Below, piece after piece: positions 16,385 through 25,798 of a stretch of 47,923 nucleotides of DNA. Location of the stretch: positions 1-47,923 of the forward strand of contig JAOOJU010000004.1 in the NCBI GenBank assembly GCA_028407765.1. The letters are read 5' to 3'. The position numbers and the translations under genes are program-made. Numbering within the stretch: position 1 is the stretch's first letter; each line of letters starts with the position of its first letter. This DNA comes from Rickettsiales bacterium. GTDB lineage: Bacteria > Pseudomonadota > Alphaproteobacteria > Methylaequorales > Methylaequoraceae. Under the pieces are notes generated by a model, which saw nothing but the letters and a program-made list of their open reading frames with translations, ran no database searches and was not told the DNA's origin.

Positions 16385-17052
16385 TTTACAAACTGCCAAC
16401 TAAGAAACGTTTCCAAAAAATCTAGACCAAATCTCTGGCTTTTTTCTGGATGAAATTGTGTTCCTAAAATATTTCTCTTTCCTACCATTGCAATAATTTC
16501 ATTACCATATCTAGTAGTTATTAATTTCGTATTAAATTCCTTCGTTTTAAAAGAGTAGCTATGGACAAAGTAAGCATTGACTTCTTTTTTTGGAAATTTC
16601 TTTCTATATTTTAAAAATTCTATAAAAGAATGGTTGTTCTCTAGATTTAAATTATTCCATCCTATGTGTGGTATTTTATAAGTGCTGTTTTTTACACTTA
16701 TTGGTTTAACTTCTCCTCTAATCCAACCAAAACCATCATTTTCCCCATCTTCAAATCCTTTGTCTGCAAGCATTTGCATTCCTACGCATATACCTAAAAA
16801 TGGTTTGTTTTTAACTAAAACATTTTCTGACAATGACATAAATAAGCCAGGCTTTGAGTGAAAACCATCTAAACATCCCTTAAAAGAACCAACACCAGGC
16901 AAGATAATATGTGACGACTTATTAATATCTGATGGTTTATTAGTAACAACTATTCTTTTACAAATCGTTTCCTTTGAAAGTGTTCTTAATATTGCATTAT
17001 AAACTGAAGTAACATTCCCAGAACCATAATTAATTATTGCAACAAAACTCAT
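16381..17052 (-). CDS. hisH: Imidazole glycerol phosphate synthase, glutaminase subunit
   Basis: 223 residues, a class I glutamine amidotransferase. It starts 'VAIINYGSGNVTSVYNAI'. The nucleophile Cys lies in 'KPFLGICVGMQMLAD', and the His/Glu of the triad in 'LGTQFHPEKSQRFG'. It channels ammonia to HisF. It is separated from hisB by a DUF2628 gene, a known alphaproteobacterial arrangement, and overlaps hisA by ATGA. Confidence 0.98.
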   Translation of the reverse strand: MSFVAIINYGSGNVTSVYNAILRTLSKETICKRIVVTNKPSDINKSSHIILPGVGSFKGCLDGFHSKPGLFMSLSENVLVKNKPFLGICVGMQMLADKGFEDGENDGFGWIRGEVKPISVKNSTYKIPHIGWNNLNLENNHSFIEFLKYRKKFPKKEVNAYFVHSYSFKTKEFNTKLITTRYGNEIIAMVGKRNILGTQFHPEKSQRFGLDFLETFLSWQFVK

Positions 17053-17057
17053 TTTAA

Positions 17058-17408
17058 TTATTTTTCAGAAAAATAAACTAATATTGCTCCATTCAAACTA
17101 GAAGATGGAATAATCTTTTTAGCTTTAAAACTTTTATTTTTTATTAAATCATTAATCAATATAAAGTTTCCAAAGAACCCCCAGAATAAAGATGATGTAA
17201 AACTAAAAATTATTAAAATGTTGTATTCAATTATCGAATTAATAAACGAAAAAAAAAAAATTATAGTAAACAAATACCATGGCACCGAATAGATCCAAAG
17301 ATTATGGGATAATCCCCAAAAAAAAGTCAATATAAAAGGTTTCCAAGAAAATCCAATTCTAACAATTTCTATCTCCTTATTTTTTTCTAAAAAACAAAAC
17401 GATCCCAT
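17058..17408 (-). CDS. DUF2628 small membrane protein in the his operon
   Basis: 116 residues with three or so hydrophobic segments. 'VRIGFSWKPFILTFFWGLSHNLWI' matches the DUF2628 signature (GFSW.AF...LW...H.LW). The function is unknown. It sits between hisB and hisH with spacings of 3 and 5 bp, so it is co-transcribed with histidine genes. A 12-base A-run on the plus strand (17249-17260) encodes a Phe run in the second hydrophobic segment. Confidence 0.78.
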   Translation of the reverse strand: MGSFCFLEKNKEIEIVRIGFSWKPFILTFFWGLSHNLWIYSVPWYLFTIIFFFSFINSIIEYNILIIFSFTSSLFWGFFGNFILINDLIKNKSFKAKKIIPSSSLNGAILVYFSEK

Positions 17409-17411
17409 AAT

Positions 17412-18011
17412 TTATAAAGAACCTCCAAGAGTCCCTTTAGTCGATGGAATTTGTCCAATGCGTTTAGGGTCAATCTCAATTGCTTCTTTCAACGACCTTG
17501 CTAACCCTTTAAAACAGGATTCAATAATATGATGTGAATTATCTCCATAGAGATTTTCCACATGAAGTGTTATACCTGCAGTTTGCGCAAATGCCTGAAA
17601 CCATTCTTTAAAGAGCTCTGTGTCCATCTCCCCGACCTTTGATGTAGAAAAAGCTACCTTCCAAATTAAGTATGGACGATTTGAACAATCTATTACTACT
17701 CTAGTTAGAGTTTCATCCATTGCTGATAATGCCTGACCAAAACGCCTTATACCCTTTCGATCCCCCAAAGCTTTATTGAAAGCTTCCCCAAGTGCTAATG
17801 CAGAATCTTCAGTTGTATGATGATAATCTATATGAAGGTCTCCCTTCGCCTCAACTTTCATATCAACTAAACTATGTTTTGAAAGTTGGTCAAGCATGTG
17901 GTCTAAAAAACCTATACCAGTATTAATATCTGACTTTCCTGACCCGTCTATTTTGATATCAATTTTAATTTCTGTTTCTTTTGTTTTTCTGACTATTGAG
18001 TGTGTACGCAT
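17412..18011 (-). CDS. hisB: Imidazoleglycerol-phosphate dehydratase
   Basis: 199 residues from ATG 18011, matching monofunctional bacterial HisB. It dehydrates imidazole glycerol phosphate using a di-manganese centre. '[16 protein letters not shown]' and '[17 protein letters not shown]' carry the metal-binding His and Glu residues. The second repeat has '[17 protein letters not shown]' and the C-terminus is '[10 protein letters not shown]'. The frame is open 17 codons further upstream (18062), but that extension ([11 protein letters not shown]...) is unlike HisB, so I start at [10 protein letters not shown]. It is the first gene of the his operon, divergent from hslV. Confidence 0.97.
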   Translation of the reverse strand: MRTHSIVRKTKETEIKIDIKIDGSGKSDINTGIGFLDHMLDQLSKHSLVDMKVEAKGDLHIDYHHTTEDSALALGEAFNKALGDRKGIRRFGQALSAMDETLTRVVIDCSNRPYLIWKVAFSTSKVGEMDTELFKEWFQAFAQTAGITLHVENLYGDNSHHIIESCFKGLARSLKEAIEIDPKRIGQIPSTKGTLGGSL

Positions 18012-18137
18012 CTTGATATATTTTAATGTTAAAAAAATAAATTTTATATACATTAATATCACAAAATCATATAAAAATTCTATTCAATTGAATTTTTACA
18101 TGATTTTAATAATTAAAAAAAGGAAAATAAAGATAAT

Positions 18138-18671
18138 ATGAATTGGAGAGGAACCACAGTTGTTTCAGTAAGAAGAAAAGATGCAGTTGTTATTGCGGCA
18201 GACGGACAAGTAACTTTAGGTGATACAGTAATAAAGGCTAATGCACAAAAAGTAAGGAGTCTCTCAGATGGAAAAGTCTTAACTGGATTCGCAGGAGCAA
18301 CAGCAGATGCTTTTACTTTATTTGAAAGATTAGAATTAAAATTAGAGAAAACTTCAAATAATTTAATGCGAGCTTGTGTTGAACTAGCAAAAGATTGGAG
18401 AACTGACAGATATCTGAGAAGATTAGAAGCTATGATGCTAGTTGCCGATAAGGATATTAGTTTGATTTTGAGTGGCAACGGAGACGTATTGGAGCCTAAT
18501 GACGGATTAATGGCTATTGGTTCCGGTGGAAATTATGCACTAGCTGCAGCACAGGCTCTTATTTCCTCAAAATTAAATGCTGAAGAAATTGCAAGAAAAA
18601 GTCTTGAAATAGCAGCGGACCTTTGTATCTATACAAATAGGAATATTATTATTAAAAAGATTTCCATATAA
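18138..18671 (+). CDS. hslV: ATP-dependent protease subunit HslV
   Basis: 177 residues, the proteasome-like peptidase that forms a double hexamer capped by HslU. The catalytic N-terminal Thr after processing should be Thr 6 (sequence [10 protein letters not shown]). '[24 protein letters not shown]' is strongly conserved in the family. An A-rich leader with AAGGAAA lies about 15 bases before the ATG. It is followed 2 bp later by hslU. The 126-bp gap to the divergent hisB gene should contain promoters for both directions. Confidence 0.98.
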   Translation: MNWRGTTVVSVRRKDAVVIAADGQVTLGDTVIKANAQKVRSLSDGKVLTGFAGATADAFTLFERLELKLEKTSNNLMRACVELAKDWRTDRYLRRLEAMMLVADKDISLILSGNGDVLEPNDGLMAIGSGGNYALAAAQALISSKLNAEEIARKSLEIAADLCIYTNRNIIIKKISI

Positions 18672-18673
18672 TC

Positions 18674-19984
18674 ATGACATCATTCACTCCAAGAGAAATT
18701 GTTTCTGAATTAGACAGATATATTGTTGGTCAAAAAAATGCAAAAAGATCTGTTGCAGTTGCACTCAGAAATAGGTGGAGAAGACAACAGATACATGAAT
18801 CCTTAAGGGATGAAGTTTTACCAAAAAATATTTTAATGATTGGTCCAACAGGCGTTGGTAAAACGGAGATTGCAAGGAGATTAGCAAAACTTGCTCAAGC
18901 CCCGTTTATTAAAGTCGAAGCAACAAAATTCACAGAAGTAGGTTATGTTGGTAGAGATGTTGAGCAAATTATTCGTGACTTATTAGAAATATCTATCTCA
19001 TTAAACAAAGATACTCTTAAAAATGAAATCAAAGCTAAAGCTGAAATTAATGCTGAAAATAGAGTTATCGACGTTCTAGTTGGTTCTTCTTCTACAGATC
19101 AGACACGCGAAAAATTCAAAAAAAAACTTAGATCTGGGGAGCTAGATGACAATGACATAGAAATTGAAATCGAATCAAAAGGAAATATGCCTCTCAAATC
19201 TATGGAAATTCCAGGTATGCCTGGAGGAATGATGGGAATGTTAAATCTAGGTGATGTTTTAGGTAAAGGATTTGGCCAAAAAAAAGAAAAAAAAAAACTC
19301 ACAGTAAAAGAATCTTATAATTTTTTAATTGAAGAAGAATCAGAGAAGCTTATCGATAACGATAGCTTAATTAAACGATCCATAAAAAATGTTGAAGATG
19401 ATGGAATAGTTTTTCTTGATGAGATTGATAAAATATGCGGCAAAAATAGTAGATCTTCTGGTGAGGTCAGTAGAGAGGGAGTTCAAAGAGATCTCTTACC
19501 ATTAATTGAAGGCACCTCTGTCTCCACTAAATACGGAACTGTTAAAACTGATCATGTTCTTTTTATTGCCTCTGGGGCATTTCACGTTTCAAAGCCGTCA
19601 GATTTACTTCCTGAGCTGCAAGGAAGGCTGCCAAATAGAGTTGAGCTTTCTGCTTTATCAAAAGACGATTTTATTTCAATACTTAAGGAGCCTGAAAATA
19701 ATCTGATTAAACAATATGTTGAGTTAATAGCCACAGAAGGTGTAAAATTAAACTTCTCAGAAGAAGCTATATCAGAAATTGCAAATATTGCTACCAAAGT
19801 TAATGAAGAGATAGAAAATATAGGTGCACGAAGATTACATACAATTCTTGAAAAAGTGCTTGATGAAATTAGCTTTTCTGCTTCTGATAAAAAAATTCTG
19901 GAAATTAGTATCGACGCAAAATATGTCAAAAAGCAACTTGATCAAGTTTATAAAGAAACTGATATCAGTAAATTTATTTTATAA
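18674..19984 (+). CDS. hslU: ATP-dependent protease ATPase subunit HslU
   Basis: 436 residues, an AAA+ unfoldase of the ClpX type. The N-terminal '[16 protein letters not shown]' is canonical. The Walker A GPTGVGKT is at residues 57-64, and Walker B '[13 protein letters not shown]' is near residue 245. An intermediate domain rich in charged residues lies between them, with a methionine/glycine-rich loop ([12 protein letters not shown]). The C-terminus ends ISKFIL, close to the usual DLSRFIL tail that inserts into HslV. It overlaps the convergent Smr gene by 6 bp. Confidence 0.98.
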   Translation: MTSFTPREIVSELDRYIVGQKNAKRSVAVALRNRWRRQQIHESLRDEVLPKNILMIGPTGVGKTEIARRLAKLAQAPFIKVEATKFTEVGYVGRDVEQIIRDLLEISISLNKDTLKNEIKAKAEINAENRVIDVLVGSSSTDQTREKFKKKLRSGELDDNDIEIEIESKGNMPLKSMEIPGMPGGMMGMLNLGDVLGKGFGQKKEKKKLTVKESYNFLIEEESEKLIDNDSLIKRSIKNVEDDGIVFLDEIDKICGKNSRSSGEVSREGVQRDLLPLIEGTSVSTKYGTVKTDHVLFIASGAFHVSKPSDLLPELQGRLPNRVELSALSKDDFISILKEPENNLIKQYVELIATEGVKLNFSEEAISEIANIATKVNEEIENIGARRLHTILEKVLDEISFSASDKKILEISIDAKYVKKQLDQVYKETDISKFIL

Positions 19985-20497
19985 TTTTTTTATATAAATT
20001 ATCAATGCACCATCGCCTCCTTGATCTTTTGGAGCATTATCAAACCATACTATATATTTAGATAAAGCTATAGAATTTAACCAATTTGGTAACATACTTT
20101 TTAGAACTCCTTTGCCTTTCCATCCCTCTTCCACCCCTAATCTTTTTCCCTTGCCAGTGATTATTAACAACAATCTATTACTTTTTTCGTAATTATATTT
20201 TATAAAATTATAAACACTTACCTTAGACTCTTTAACTTTTTTACCATGGAGGTCAAGAACTGCATTAACCTTCATTTTTCCTTTTTTTATGCTCTTTAAT
20301 AGATTTCGATCGATAATAGAATTATTAATTTTTGTTTCACTTAAAATATCAATCGAAACCAAATCATCATTATCTTCTTTCTCAATTTCAAGATGAAGTT
20401 TCTCTGTTAAGGAAGAAGAAGTTGATACCCTTGATTTTTTTAGTGGTTTAACTGTTTTAATATAGTCTTCCCAATCTTTATCACTTTTTATCGCCAT
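19979..20497 (-). CDS. Smr-domain protein
   Basis: 172 residues with a charged, probably disordered N-terminal half and a C-terminal Smr (small MutS-related) domain, a putative nuclease fold. The motifs are '[21 protein letters not shown]' (DxLHG near residue 80) and '[11 protein letters not shown]' (the TGKG loop). Some Smr proteins nick DNA or cleave mRNA; this one's role is unknown. It is 4 bp downstream of mltA on the same strand, an order seen in many alphaproteobacteria. Confidence 0.88.
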   Translation of the reverse strand: MAIKSDKDWEDYIKTVKPLKKSRVSTSSSLTEKLHLEIEKEDNDDLVSIDILSETKINNSIIDRNLLKSIKKGKMKVNAVLDLHGKKVKESKVSVYNFIKYNYEKSNRLLLIITGKGKRLGVEEGWKGKGVLKSMLPNWLNSIALSKYIVWFDNAPKDQGGDGALIIYIKKL

Positions 20498-20501
20498 TAT
20501 T

Positions 20502-21509
20502 CTAATTATAAGGGACTAAAACATATAATTCCAAAAATTCTTTTAAATTTCCTGCAATTTCACCTGACTCTTCTCCTCTACCAATAAAAAGGTCTGCCCG
20601 ATTATACCCTTTAATGGCTGAACCTGTATCATGTGCAAGAACAAGTTTAATATACTCTCTTTTATTTAATTTTAGTAAAAAAGGTAAACCATATGGATAA
20701 ATTGAATTATCAATTGCTATACTAATTTTTGGGATAAGTTCAGTATTCATTGCTCCTTTAGGGTAGTTATTTAGATCATGGTTTTCTGTAAAAAAAATAA
20801 ACCTTTTATTATAATTAAAAATATTATCAACCTCATTAGGATTTTTCTCTAACCAAACTTTTATACTTTTTAAGGATATATCCTCTTTTTTTATTGCTTT
20901 TTTTTTTATCAAAACCTTACCGATTGAAGTATACATGAATCCATTATTACCTGCGTATGCAAGCTTTACTCTCTTTCCATTCGGTAAAACTCCAATCCCA
21001 GAACCTTGAACATGCAAAAAAAATAAATCAATTTTATTATCAGCCCAATATAAAACATTAACTTTAGAATATTTTTTCATTATTTCTTTTCTCTCATAAT
21101 TTAAATTATGAGACTTTTTTAGAATCGGATATTTATATTTGTTTGTTTGTTTTTCTGAAATATCTATTTCAGGTTCATAATAACCAGTTAAAATTCCTGT
21201 CTTCGTTTGTCTCGTAATAGGAAAAAAGTTTTTTTTAACGAACTCTAAATTAATCTTATTTATTGTTTTTATTTCTAAACAAATTGTTTTCCAGCTATTA
21301 ATCGTTCCAAACTGTGGATAAAATTTATTTTCTATTAATTTAAGGTAAAAATTATTAGCACAAGATTCTTTGATACCCTCAGAAAATTTGTCTAAATCTT
21401 CAATATTTATGCTTTTTGGAAAATCAATTCTATTAAAGGTAATGGTTTGTGAATTTATTGTATGGTTAAAAAAAATTAAAAAACTTGAAATTAAAATGCA
21501 ATTTTTCAA
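20502..21509 (-). CDS. mltA: Membrane-bound lytic murein transglycosylase A
   Basis: 335 residues. MltA cleaves peptidoglycan glycan strands to 1,6-anhydro ends in the periplasm. 'TGYYEPEIDISE' is the MltA-domain signature and 'FLHVQGSGIGVLPNGKRVKLAYAGNNG' the central motif. The C-terminal 3D domain 'LAHDTGSAIKGYNRADLFIGRGEESGEIAG' contains the catalytic and conserved Asp residues. A signal peptide is present, but no lipobox Cys follows it, unlike E. coli MltA, so it may be soluble in the periplasm. It is 9 bp after the Tim44-like gene. Confidence 0.94.
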   Translation of the reverse strand: MKNCILISSFLIFFNHTINSQTITFNRIDFPKSINIEDLDKFSEGIKESCANNFYLKLIENKFYPQFGTINSWKTICLEIKTINKINLEFVKKNFFPITRQTKTGILTGYYEPEIDISEKQTNKYKYPILKKSHNLNYERKEIMKKYSKVNVLYWADNKIDLFFLHVQGSGIGVLPNGKRVKLAYAGNNGFMYTSIGKVLIKKKAIKKEDISLKSIKVWLEKNPNEVDNIFNYNKRFIFFTENHDLNNYPKGAMNTELIPKISIAIDNSIYPYGLPFLLKLNKREYIKLVLAHDTGSAIKGYNRADLFIGRGEESGEIAGNLKEFLELYVLVPYN

Positions 21510-21518
21510 TTTAGATTA

Positions 21519-22196
21519 TTAAACTTCAGAAATATTTTGCAAAGACCAGTTTGGATTTCTAGACTTGAGTTTTCTTGAAAACGTCCAAATTTCTTGAATA
21601 GTCAAAATTTGATTGACATCTCCTTCAATGATTTCTCCAGAGCTATTCTTTGTCACATGAATTTGTTCACTTTGGTACTTCACAGAAATTTGTGCATCTT
21701 TGTCTTTGATCTTAGAATCGACAATTACAGGTTTTTTTACACCTATTATTGTTATTTCAAAGAATTGTTTTTTCTTAATTCTTGATGTAATATCTTTTTT
21801 GTATTCTAAAAATAATTCTTTGTCTAACAAGGTTTCAAGTGATTTCAAATTATTTTTCGAATAAGCCTTTAAAATATATTCAAATGCTTTCCTTGCTTTA
21901 TCAACAAAATCTTCAATATCAAACTTGTTTTCTAGTTTATGGATTTCATTTAAAGATAAATTAATTTTTTTATCTTCATGAAATGCAATTAAATTGTCTT
22001 TCTTATTTACTTCATCACTTTTATTTGTCTCTTTATCTGGTTTAGATTCACTATAATCTTTTTCATTAAGATGTAATTCTCGATTTCTATTTGGTTCTTC
22101 ACCAGTTTTCTTTCCAAGCACATTTTTTAGTCTATTGAGTATAAAGACTGCAATCATTGCGAGTATTAAAATGTCAAAATAAGGTATATGACCCAT
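21519..22196 (-). CDS. Tim44/TimA-family membrane-associated protein
   Basis: 225 residues. An N-terminal hydrophobic segment (about 5-22) is followed by 'RLKNVLGKKTGEEP', the hallmark of alphaproteobacterial Tim44-like proteins. A charged linker and the C-terminal Tim44 domain follow ('EDFVDKARKAFEYILKAYSKNNLKSLETLLDKELF..Y'). The mitochondrial relative tethers Hsp70 to the import channel; the bacterial role is less clear. It is divergent from secB (100 bp between starts), consistent with a protein-export theme, and precedes mltA. Confidence 0.9.
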   Translation of the reverse strand: MGHIPYFDILILAMIAVFILNRLKNVLGKKTGEEPNRNRELHLNEKDYSESKPDKETNKSDEVNKKDNLIAFHEDKKINLSLNEIHKLENKFDIEDFVDKARKAFEYILKAYSKNNLKSLETLLDKELFLEYKKDITSRIKKKQFFEITIIGVKKPVIVDSKIKDKDAQISVKYQSEQIHVTKNSSGEIIEGDVNQILTIQEIWTFSRKLKSRNPNWSLQNISEV

Positions 22197-22296
22197 TATT
22201 TTCTCCGTTCAAAGAATATACTTACTTTATATGATAAATTAGAATATAAAGAGTAAATATTATAATATATTGTTATTTTATAAATAGAAGGAATTT

Positions 22297-22764
22297 ATGG
22301 CAGAAAATAAAGCAAATGTAAACACTGAAAATAAACCTGGCTTCCAGTTTATCATTAACATGCAGTATTTAAAAGATTTATCATTTGAAAGTCCTAAGGC
22401 TCCTCATTCATTTAGAGCGTTAGATCCAAAAAAAATGGAAATAAAAATTGATGTTGATGTAAAAACACAACCACTAAAAGATCATAGCGAAGACACCTAT
22501 GAAGTTGATTTAATTATAAAAGCAGAAATGACAGTTGAAAAAGAAATAATGTTCATAATCGAGGGAAACTATTCAGGGATATTTACTCTTAAAAACGTTC
22601 CACAAGATGTTCTAGATAAAATTTTGTTAATTGAATGCCCAAAGTTTCTATTTCCTTTTTTACGGTCAATTCTTGCCACAAACACAAGAGACGGTGGTTT
22701 TCCTCCTCTTATGATTACGCCAATTGACTTTACAAATCTTTATGAAAAAAACAAAAAAAACTAG
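22297..22764 (+). CDS. secB: Protein-export chaperone SecB
   Basis: 155 residues. It binds unfolded preproteins as a tetramer and hands them to SecA. 'FIINMQYLKDLSFESPKAP' is the conserved first strand, 'DPKKMEIKIDVDVK' follows, and 'CPKFLFPFLRSILATNTRDGGFPPLMI' matches the family's ECP.LLFPFAR signature. A strong Shine-Dalgarno AGAAGGAA sits just before the ATG. Its stop shares the palindrome CTAG (22761-22764) with the stop of dnaQ. Confidence 0.97.
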   Translation: MAENKANVNTENKPGFQFIINMQYLKDLSFESPKAPHSFRALDPKKMEIKIDVDVKTQPLKDHSEDTYEVDLIIKAEMTVEKEIMFIIEGNYSGIFTLKNVPQDVLDKILLIECPKFLFPFLRSILATNTRDGGFPPLMITPIDFTNLYEKNKKN

Positions 22765-23444
22765 ACATTAATTTTACTCCAAATTGAGTTTCTTATTTTT
22801 TTTCTAATACTTTCATGATTTGTAATCTCATTTTCGCTTAAAGAAATAATAGATGTTTTTTTTAAACTATAATCTATCTCATTTTGCTTTGCTTTTTTAT
22901 TAAATGCTTCATTTCTAAAACTAAATTTATGTTGTTTTCCACCTATCAGTTCAAGATAAACTTGTGATAATAAAAAACAATCTGTTAAAGCATCATGTTT
23001 TTTTCTATTTTCTAAACTTATATCAAAACGTCTACAAAGTGCATTTAAATTGACTTTACTTCCCGGAAACATCTTTCTGGCCATTATAACCGTACACAGA
23101 GCAGAACTTATTTCTATTGGTTTCAAATTCATTCTATTAAGCGAATTATTTATCATAGCTAAATCAAATGAAGCATTGTGAATAACTAACTGAGAGCTAT
23201 CTATAAAATCAAGAACTTCCTCGACTTTATTATCAAACAATTCATAATTTTTTAGAAATTCATTAGATAATCCATGAATATTTTCTGCTTGTTCAGGAAT
23301 TATAACATCTCCGGGATTAAAATATTTATGAAACACTTTCCCAGTAGGAATTTCGTTCATCAATTCTAAACATGCAATTTCTATTATTCTATCATTTACT
23401 GGATTTAAACCTGTAGTTTCCGTATCTAATATTATTTTTCTCAT
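22761..23444 (-). CDS. dnaQ: DNA polymerase III epsilon subunit (3'-5' proofreading exonuclease)
   Basis: 227 residues, typical DnaQ length. DEDDh exonuclease motifs are all visible: ExoI 'ILDTETTGL' (Asp 7, Glu 9), ExoII 'VIHNASFDLAMIN', and ExoIII 'KKHDALTDC' with the catalytic His and Asp. The C-terminal tail is the expected region that binds the alpha subunit. It follows coaE with an ATGA-type overlap (starts at 23444, while coaE ends at 23441), so the aroE-coaE-dnaQ set is one transcription unit. Confidence 0.96.
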   Translation of the reverse strand: MRKIILDTETTGLNPVNDRIIEIACLELMNEIPTGKVFHKYFNPGDVIIPEQAENIHGLSNEFLKNYELFDNKVEEVLDFIDSSQLVIHNASFDLAMINNSLNRMNLKPIEISSALCTVIMARKMFPGSKVNLNALCRRFDISLENRKKHDALTDCFLLSQVYLELIGGKQHKFSFRNEAFNKKAKQNEIDYSLKKTSIISLSENEITNHESIRKKIRNSIWSKINV

Positions 23445-24094
23445 TTGCCAGAATTATAATAATTATATCGAATAGGCCAATTATTTTTAATTTTTTTATT
23501 TTTAACTTTCTTTAAGAAATTTATAAGTTTTTTTCTTACAAAAAATAACCCATTTCCTGTATTTATCTTTAAATCTATGTATTTTTCCATTTTAAGAGCA
23601 TTAAAACTTTGTTTACATAAAATATTATAAAACTTTAACTCATTCATCCCTTTTCTCTTCAATACTCTTTGTTTTTGGATATTCTTATTTACCAGGGTAT
23701 ATATTACGTAATCACATCTTAGAAAATTTAAATTTTCGAACAAAAGAGGAACGTCAAGAAAAACAATTTCTTCTTTTTTTAGCGAACATTCAATAGTAAA
23801 CTTTTTTTCTCCCTTTTTTATCAATGGATGAAGAATTTTTTCAAGTTTATGAAGTTCATTTTTATTTGAAAAAAGATAATCTCCAAATAAATCTTTATTT
23901 ATTTGAGATTGTTTTAAAAAAATGTCTTTTGATTTTTTAAATTTTTCTTTTATTATATTAATTACTTTTTCTGTATTCATCAAAACCCTGGAACATTCAT
24001 CGCTTTCAAATACTTTATATCCTAGTTGTTTTAATACCTTAGTTGTCGTCGTTTTTCCTGATCCAATTTTACCTGTTAGCCCAATGATAATCAA
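23441..24094 (-). CDS. coaE: Dephospho-CoA kinase
   Basis: 217 residues. It catalyses the last step of coenzyme A synthesis. The P-loop GLTGKIGSGKTTTT is at residues 5-18. 'VFESDECSRVLM' carries the substrate-binding Asp, and 'EEIVFLDVPLLFENL' is the conserved CoaE motif. It overlaps aroE upstream and dnaQ downstream by 4 bp each. The C-terminus is unusually lysine/asparagine-rich, in keeping with the base composition. Confidence 0.96.
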   Translation of the reverse strand: MIIIGLTGKIGSGKTTTTKVLKQLGYKVFESDECSRVLMNTEKVINIIKEKFKKSKDIFLKQSQINKDLFGDYLFSNKNELHKLEKILHPLIKKGEKKFTIECSLKKEEIVFLDVPLLFENLNFLRCDYVIYTLVNKNIQKQRVLKRKGMNELKFYNILCKQSFNALKMEKYIDLKINTGNGLFFVRKKLINFLKKVKNKKIKNNWPIRYNYYNSGK

Positions 24095-24930
24095 ATCTTA
24101 TCCTCAAAGGATTTTATCATTTTTATGATCTCCTTTTCTGTTATTTTTTTTCCAAACCATTTATAAAAAGAAAGTGCAGCTTGTCTAATTAACATACCCA
24201 TTCCATTTTGAGTCTTAAATCCTTTGCTTTTTGCAATTTTTAAAAAATAAGTTTCTATTGGTGAATAAATGATATCATAAGCTAACAAATTTTCTTTACA
24301 TTTAGAAAAATCAAAGTCAAGTTTTTCATTTTTTTTCATCCCAAAAGATGAAGTGTTTACCACTAGGTCAACATCACCTGGAATAACTTTTTCTTTCCAA
24401 TCTTGCTCTACTAAATTTTTAAAATTAATCTTTAATTTTATATTATTTATCAATTCTTTTTTTTTTAATAAAGTTCTATTAGTTATATAGATTTTATTAA
24501 CATTTTTATTTATTAAAGAAAAAATAATGCCTCTTGCAGCACCACCAGCTCCTATTATAAAAATATTTGAATTTTTATTAATTAAAAAACGTGCATCCTT
24601 TTTAACAGAATTTAAAAAACCATCCCCATCTGTATTTGTACCAATTATATTAGATTTTTTTTTATATATAGTATTAACCGCTCCGGAATTAATAGAATTA
24701 TTATCTAGGAGGTCAAGATAAGTTATTATGTCTTTTTTATAAGGCACAGTTACATTAATGCCTATTAATGTTTCTGATCTAACCCTATTGACCAAATTTT
24801 TTAATTCTTTTTTATTAACTTTTAATTTATCATAGTATACCTTGATATTCCTTTCTTTTAACCATGTATTATGTATGTCAGGTGATTTTGAATGTTTTAT
24901 CGGATTTCCTATAACTAATATTTTCTTCAT
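24091..24930 (-). CDS. aroE: Shikimate dehydrogenase
   Basis: 279 residues. It reduces 3-dehydroshikimate with NADPH in aromatic amino acid synthesis. The start 'VIGNPIKHSKSPDIHN' is the substrate-binding loop. 'GINVTVPYKKDIITYLD' contains the catalytic Lys, 'NTDGDGF' the Asp partner, and 'IFIIGAGGAARGIIFSL' the NADPH P-loop, followed by 'YITNRT'. It overlaps coaE by 4 bp and starts 1 bp after the maf stop. Confidence 0.97.
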   Translation of the reverse strand: MKKILVIGNPIKHSKSPDIHNTWLKERNIKVYYDKLKVNKKELKNLVNRVRSETLIGINVTVPYKKDIITYLDLLDNNSINSGAVNTIYKKKSNIIGTNTDGDGFLNSVKKDARFLINKNSNIFIIGAGGAARGIIFSLINKNVNKIYITNRTLLKKKELINNIKLKINFKNLVEQDWKEKVIPGDVDLVVNTSSFGMKKNEKLDFDFSKCKENLLAYDIIYSPIETYFLKIAKSKGFKTQNGMGMLIRQAALSFYKWFGKKITEKEIIKMIKSFEDKI

Positions 24931-24931
24931 T

Positions 24932-25513
24932 TTATTTTTTTAATTTTTCTACTAATTTTTTTACTGGAAATCCCTGTAATGTTTCTTTATTTCCTGCTAA
25001 AATTTTTATACATTTTAATTTATCATCTTCTATTTTGTAACCACCTAAAATAGATAGGACTGTTTTTTTGTTTTCGTCAATATAATTTTTAATAAGTTTT
25101 TTTTTTATGTTTTTCATGAAAAGAGATGCTTTTTTGGTTGTTTTCCAATAAAATTTTCCTTTCTTTAGAACGTAAATTGAACTTATTAAAGTATAATGTT
25201 GTTTTCTTAGTTCTAAAAAATTATTAAAGGCTTCTTTTTTTGTTTTAGCCTTTGAAAAAATTTTATTATTGCAAATTAAAATTTGATCTGATCCAATTAT
25301 TGTTGCTTTAGGAAATTTTTTTTTTATAGATTCTGCTTTTTTCTTAGCAAGTAACTTTACAGATTTAACAGGGTTTTTTTCATCTATGTATTTTTTTTCA
25401 TTTATTAAATGTTTGCATGTTGTAAATTTTATTCCATGTTGTTTTAGAAGTTTTTTTCTAGTTTGACTATCTGATGCTAAAATAACTTCTACATTTTTTG
25501 TTAATAAATTCAT
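24932..25513 (-). CDS. maf: Maf-family nucleotide pyrophosphatase
   Basis: 193 residues. Maf proteins hydrolyse modified or canonical nucleoside triphosphates. 'ILASDSQTRKKLLKQHGI' is the N-terminal Maf motif (LAS.S..R..LL). 'TIIGSDQILICNNKIFSKA' is the active-site strand with the GSDQ variant common in alphaproteobacterial copies, as opposed to GADT. Lys/Arg-rich substitutions are widespread. It is the first minus-strand gene left of the putative origin, transcribed away from it, matching the order next to hemE in Caulobacter and relatives. Confidence 0.9.
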   Translation of the reverse strand: MNLLTKNVEVILASDSQTRKKLLKQHGIKFTTCKHLINEKKYIDEKNPVKSVKLLAKKKAESIKKKFPKATIIGSDQILICNNKIFSKAKTKKEAFNNFLELRKQHYTLISSIYVLKKGKFYWKTTKKASLFMKNIKKKLIKNYIDENKKTVLSILGGYKIEDDKLKCIKILAGNKETLQGFPVKKLVEKLKK

Positions 25514-25683
25514 TTATTTATTCTTTCTTAAAACTTATACTATTTATTATTTTTTTATCACTACTTTATTAACATGATGAACTAAGTGTATACGACTTAT
25601 AATATTCTGTAGATAAAATTGTTAATAACTTATCCTTTTTTTTTTTTATTGTATTTATTAATTTTTTTTTGGTTATTCTATTT

Positions 25684-25692
25684 TTTTCCACA
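25684..25692 (+). promoter_or_regulatory. DnaA box candidate TTTTCCACA
   Basis: TTTTCCACA differs from the consensus TTATCCACA at one position (third base). It lies in the middle of the maf-hemE gap next to long T-tracts. Confidence 0.5.
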
Positions 25693-25749
25693 TTTTATTA
25701 TTGTATAAAATGTTTAATATTTGTTAGAAATTTTTTATTTGCTTTTTTC

Positions 25750-25758
25750 ATATGCACA
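25750..25758 (+). promoter_or_regulatory. DnaA box candidate ATATGCACA
   Basis: ATATGCACA differs from TTATNCACA only at the first base. It has the same orientation as the box at 25684, 66 bases further towards hemE. Confidence 0.45.
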
Positions 25759-25798
25759 ACAACAACTACAACATATATAAATAAAGAATGATTTAGTA

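Larger units (their letters stand above)
25514..25798. other. Probable chromosomal replication origin (oriC)
   Basis: This 285-bp non-coding region between the divergent maf and hemE genes is the largest gap in an otherwise packed window and extremely AT-rich. It contains two 8-of-9 matches to the DnaA box TTATNCACA (25684-25692 and 25750-25758), a weaker TTATCC (25630-25635) and a 12-T tract (25636-25647) that could serve in unwinding. From general knowledge, the origins of Caulobacter and Rickettsia lie beside hemE. Genes on both sides are transcribed away from the region, and parS/parAB lie 5-9 kb away. dnaA is not in the window. Confidence 0.75.

Noticed and set aside
18012-18062. Upstream start for hisB adding 17 residues
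   Set aside because: The extension is hydrophobic and unlike HisB; the canonical N-terminus begins at [10 protein letters not shown] (18011).
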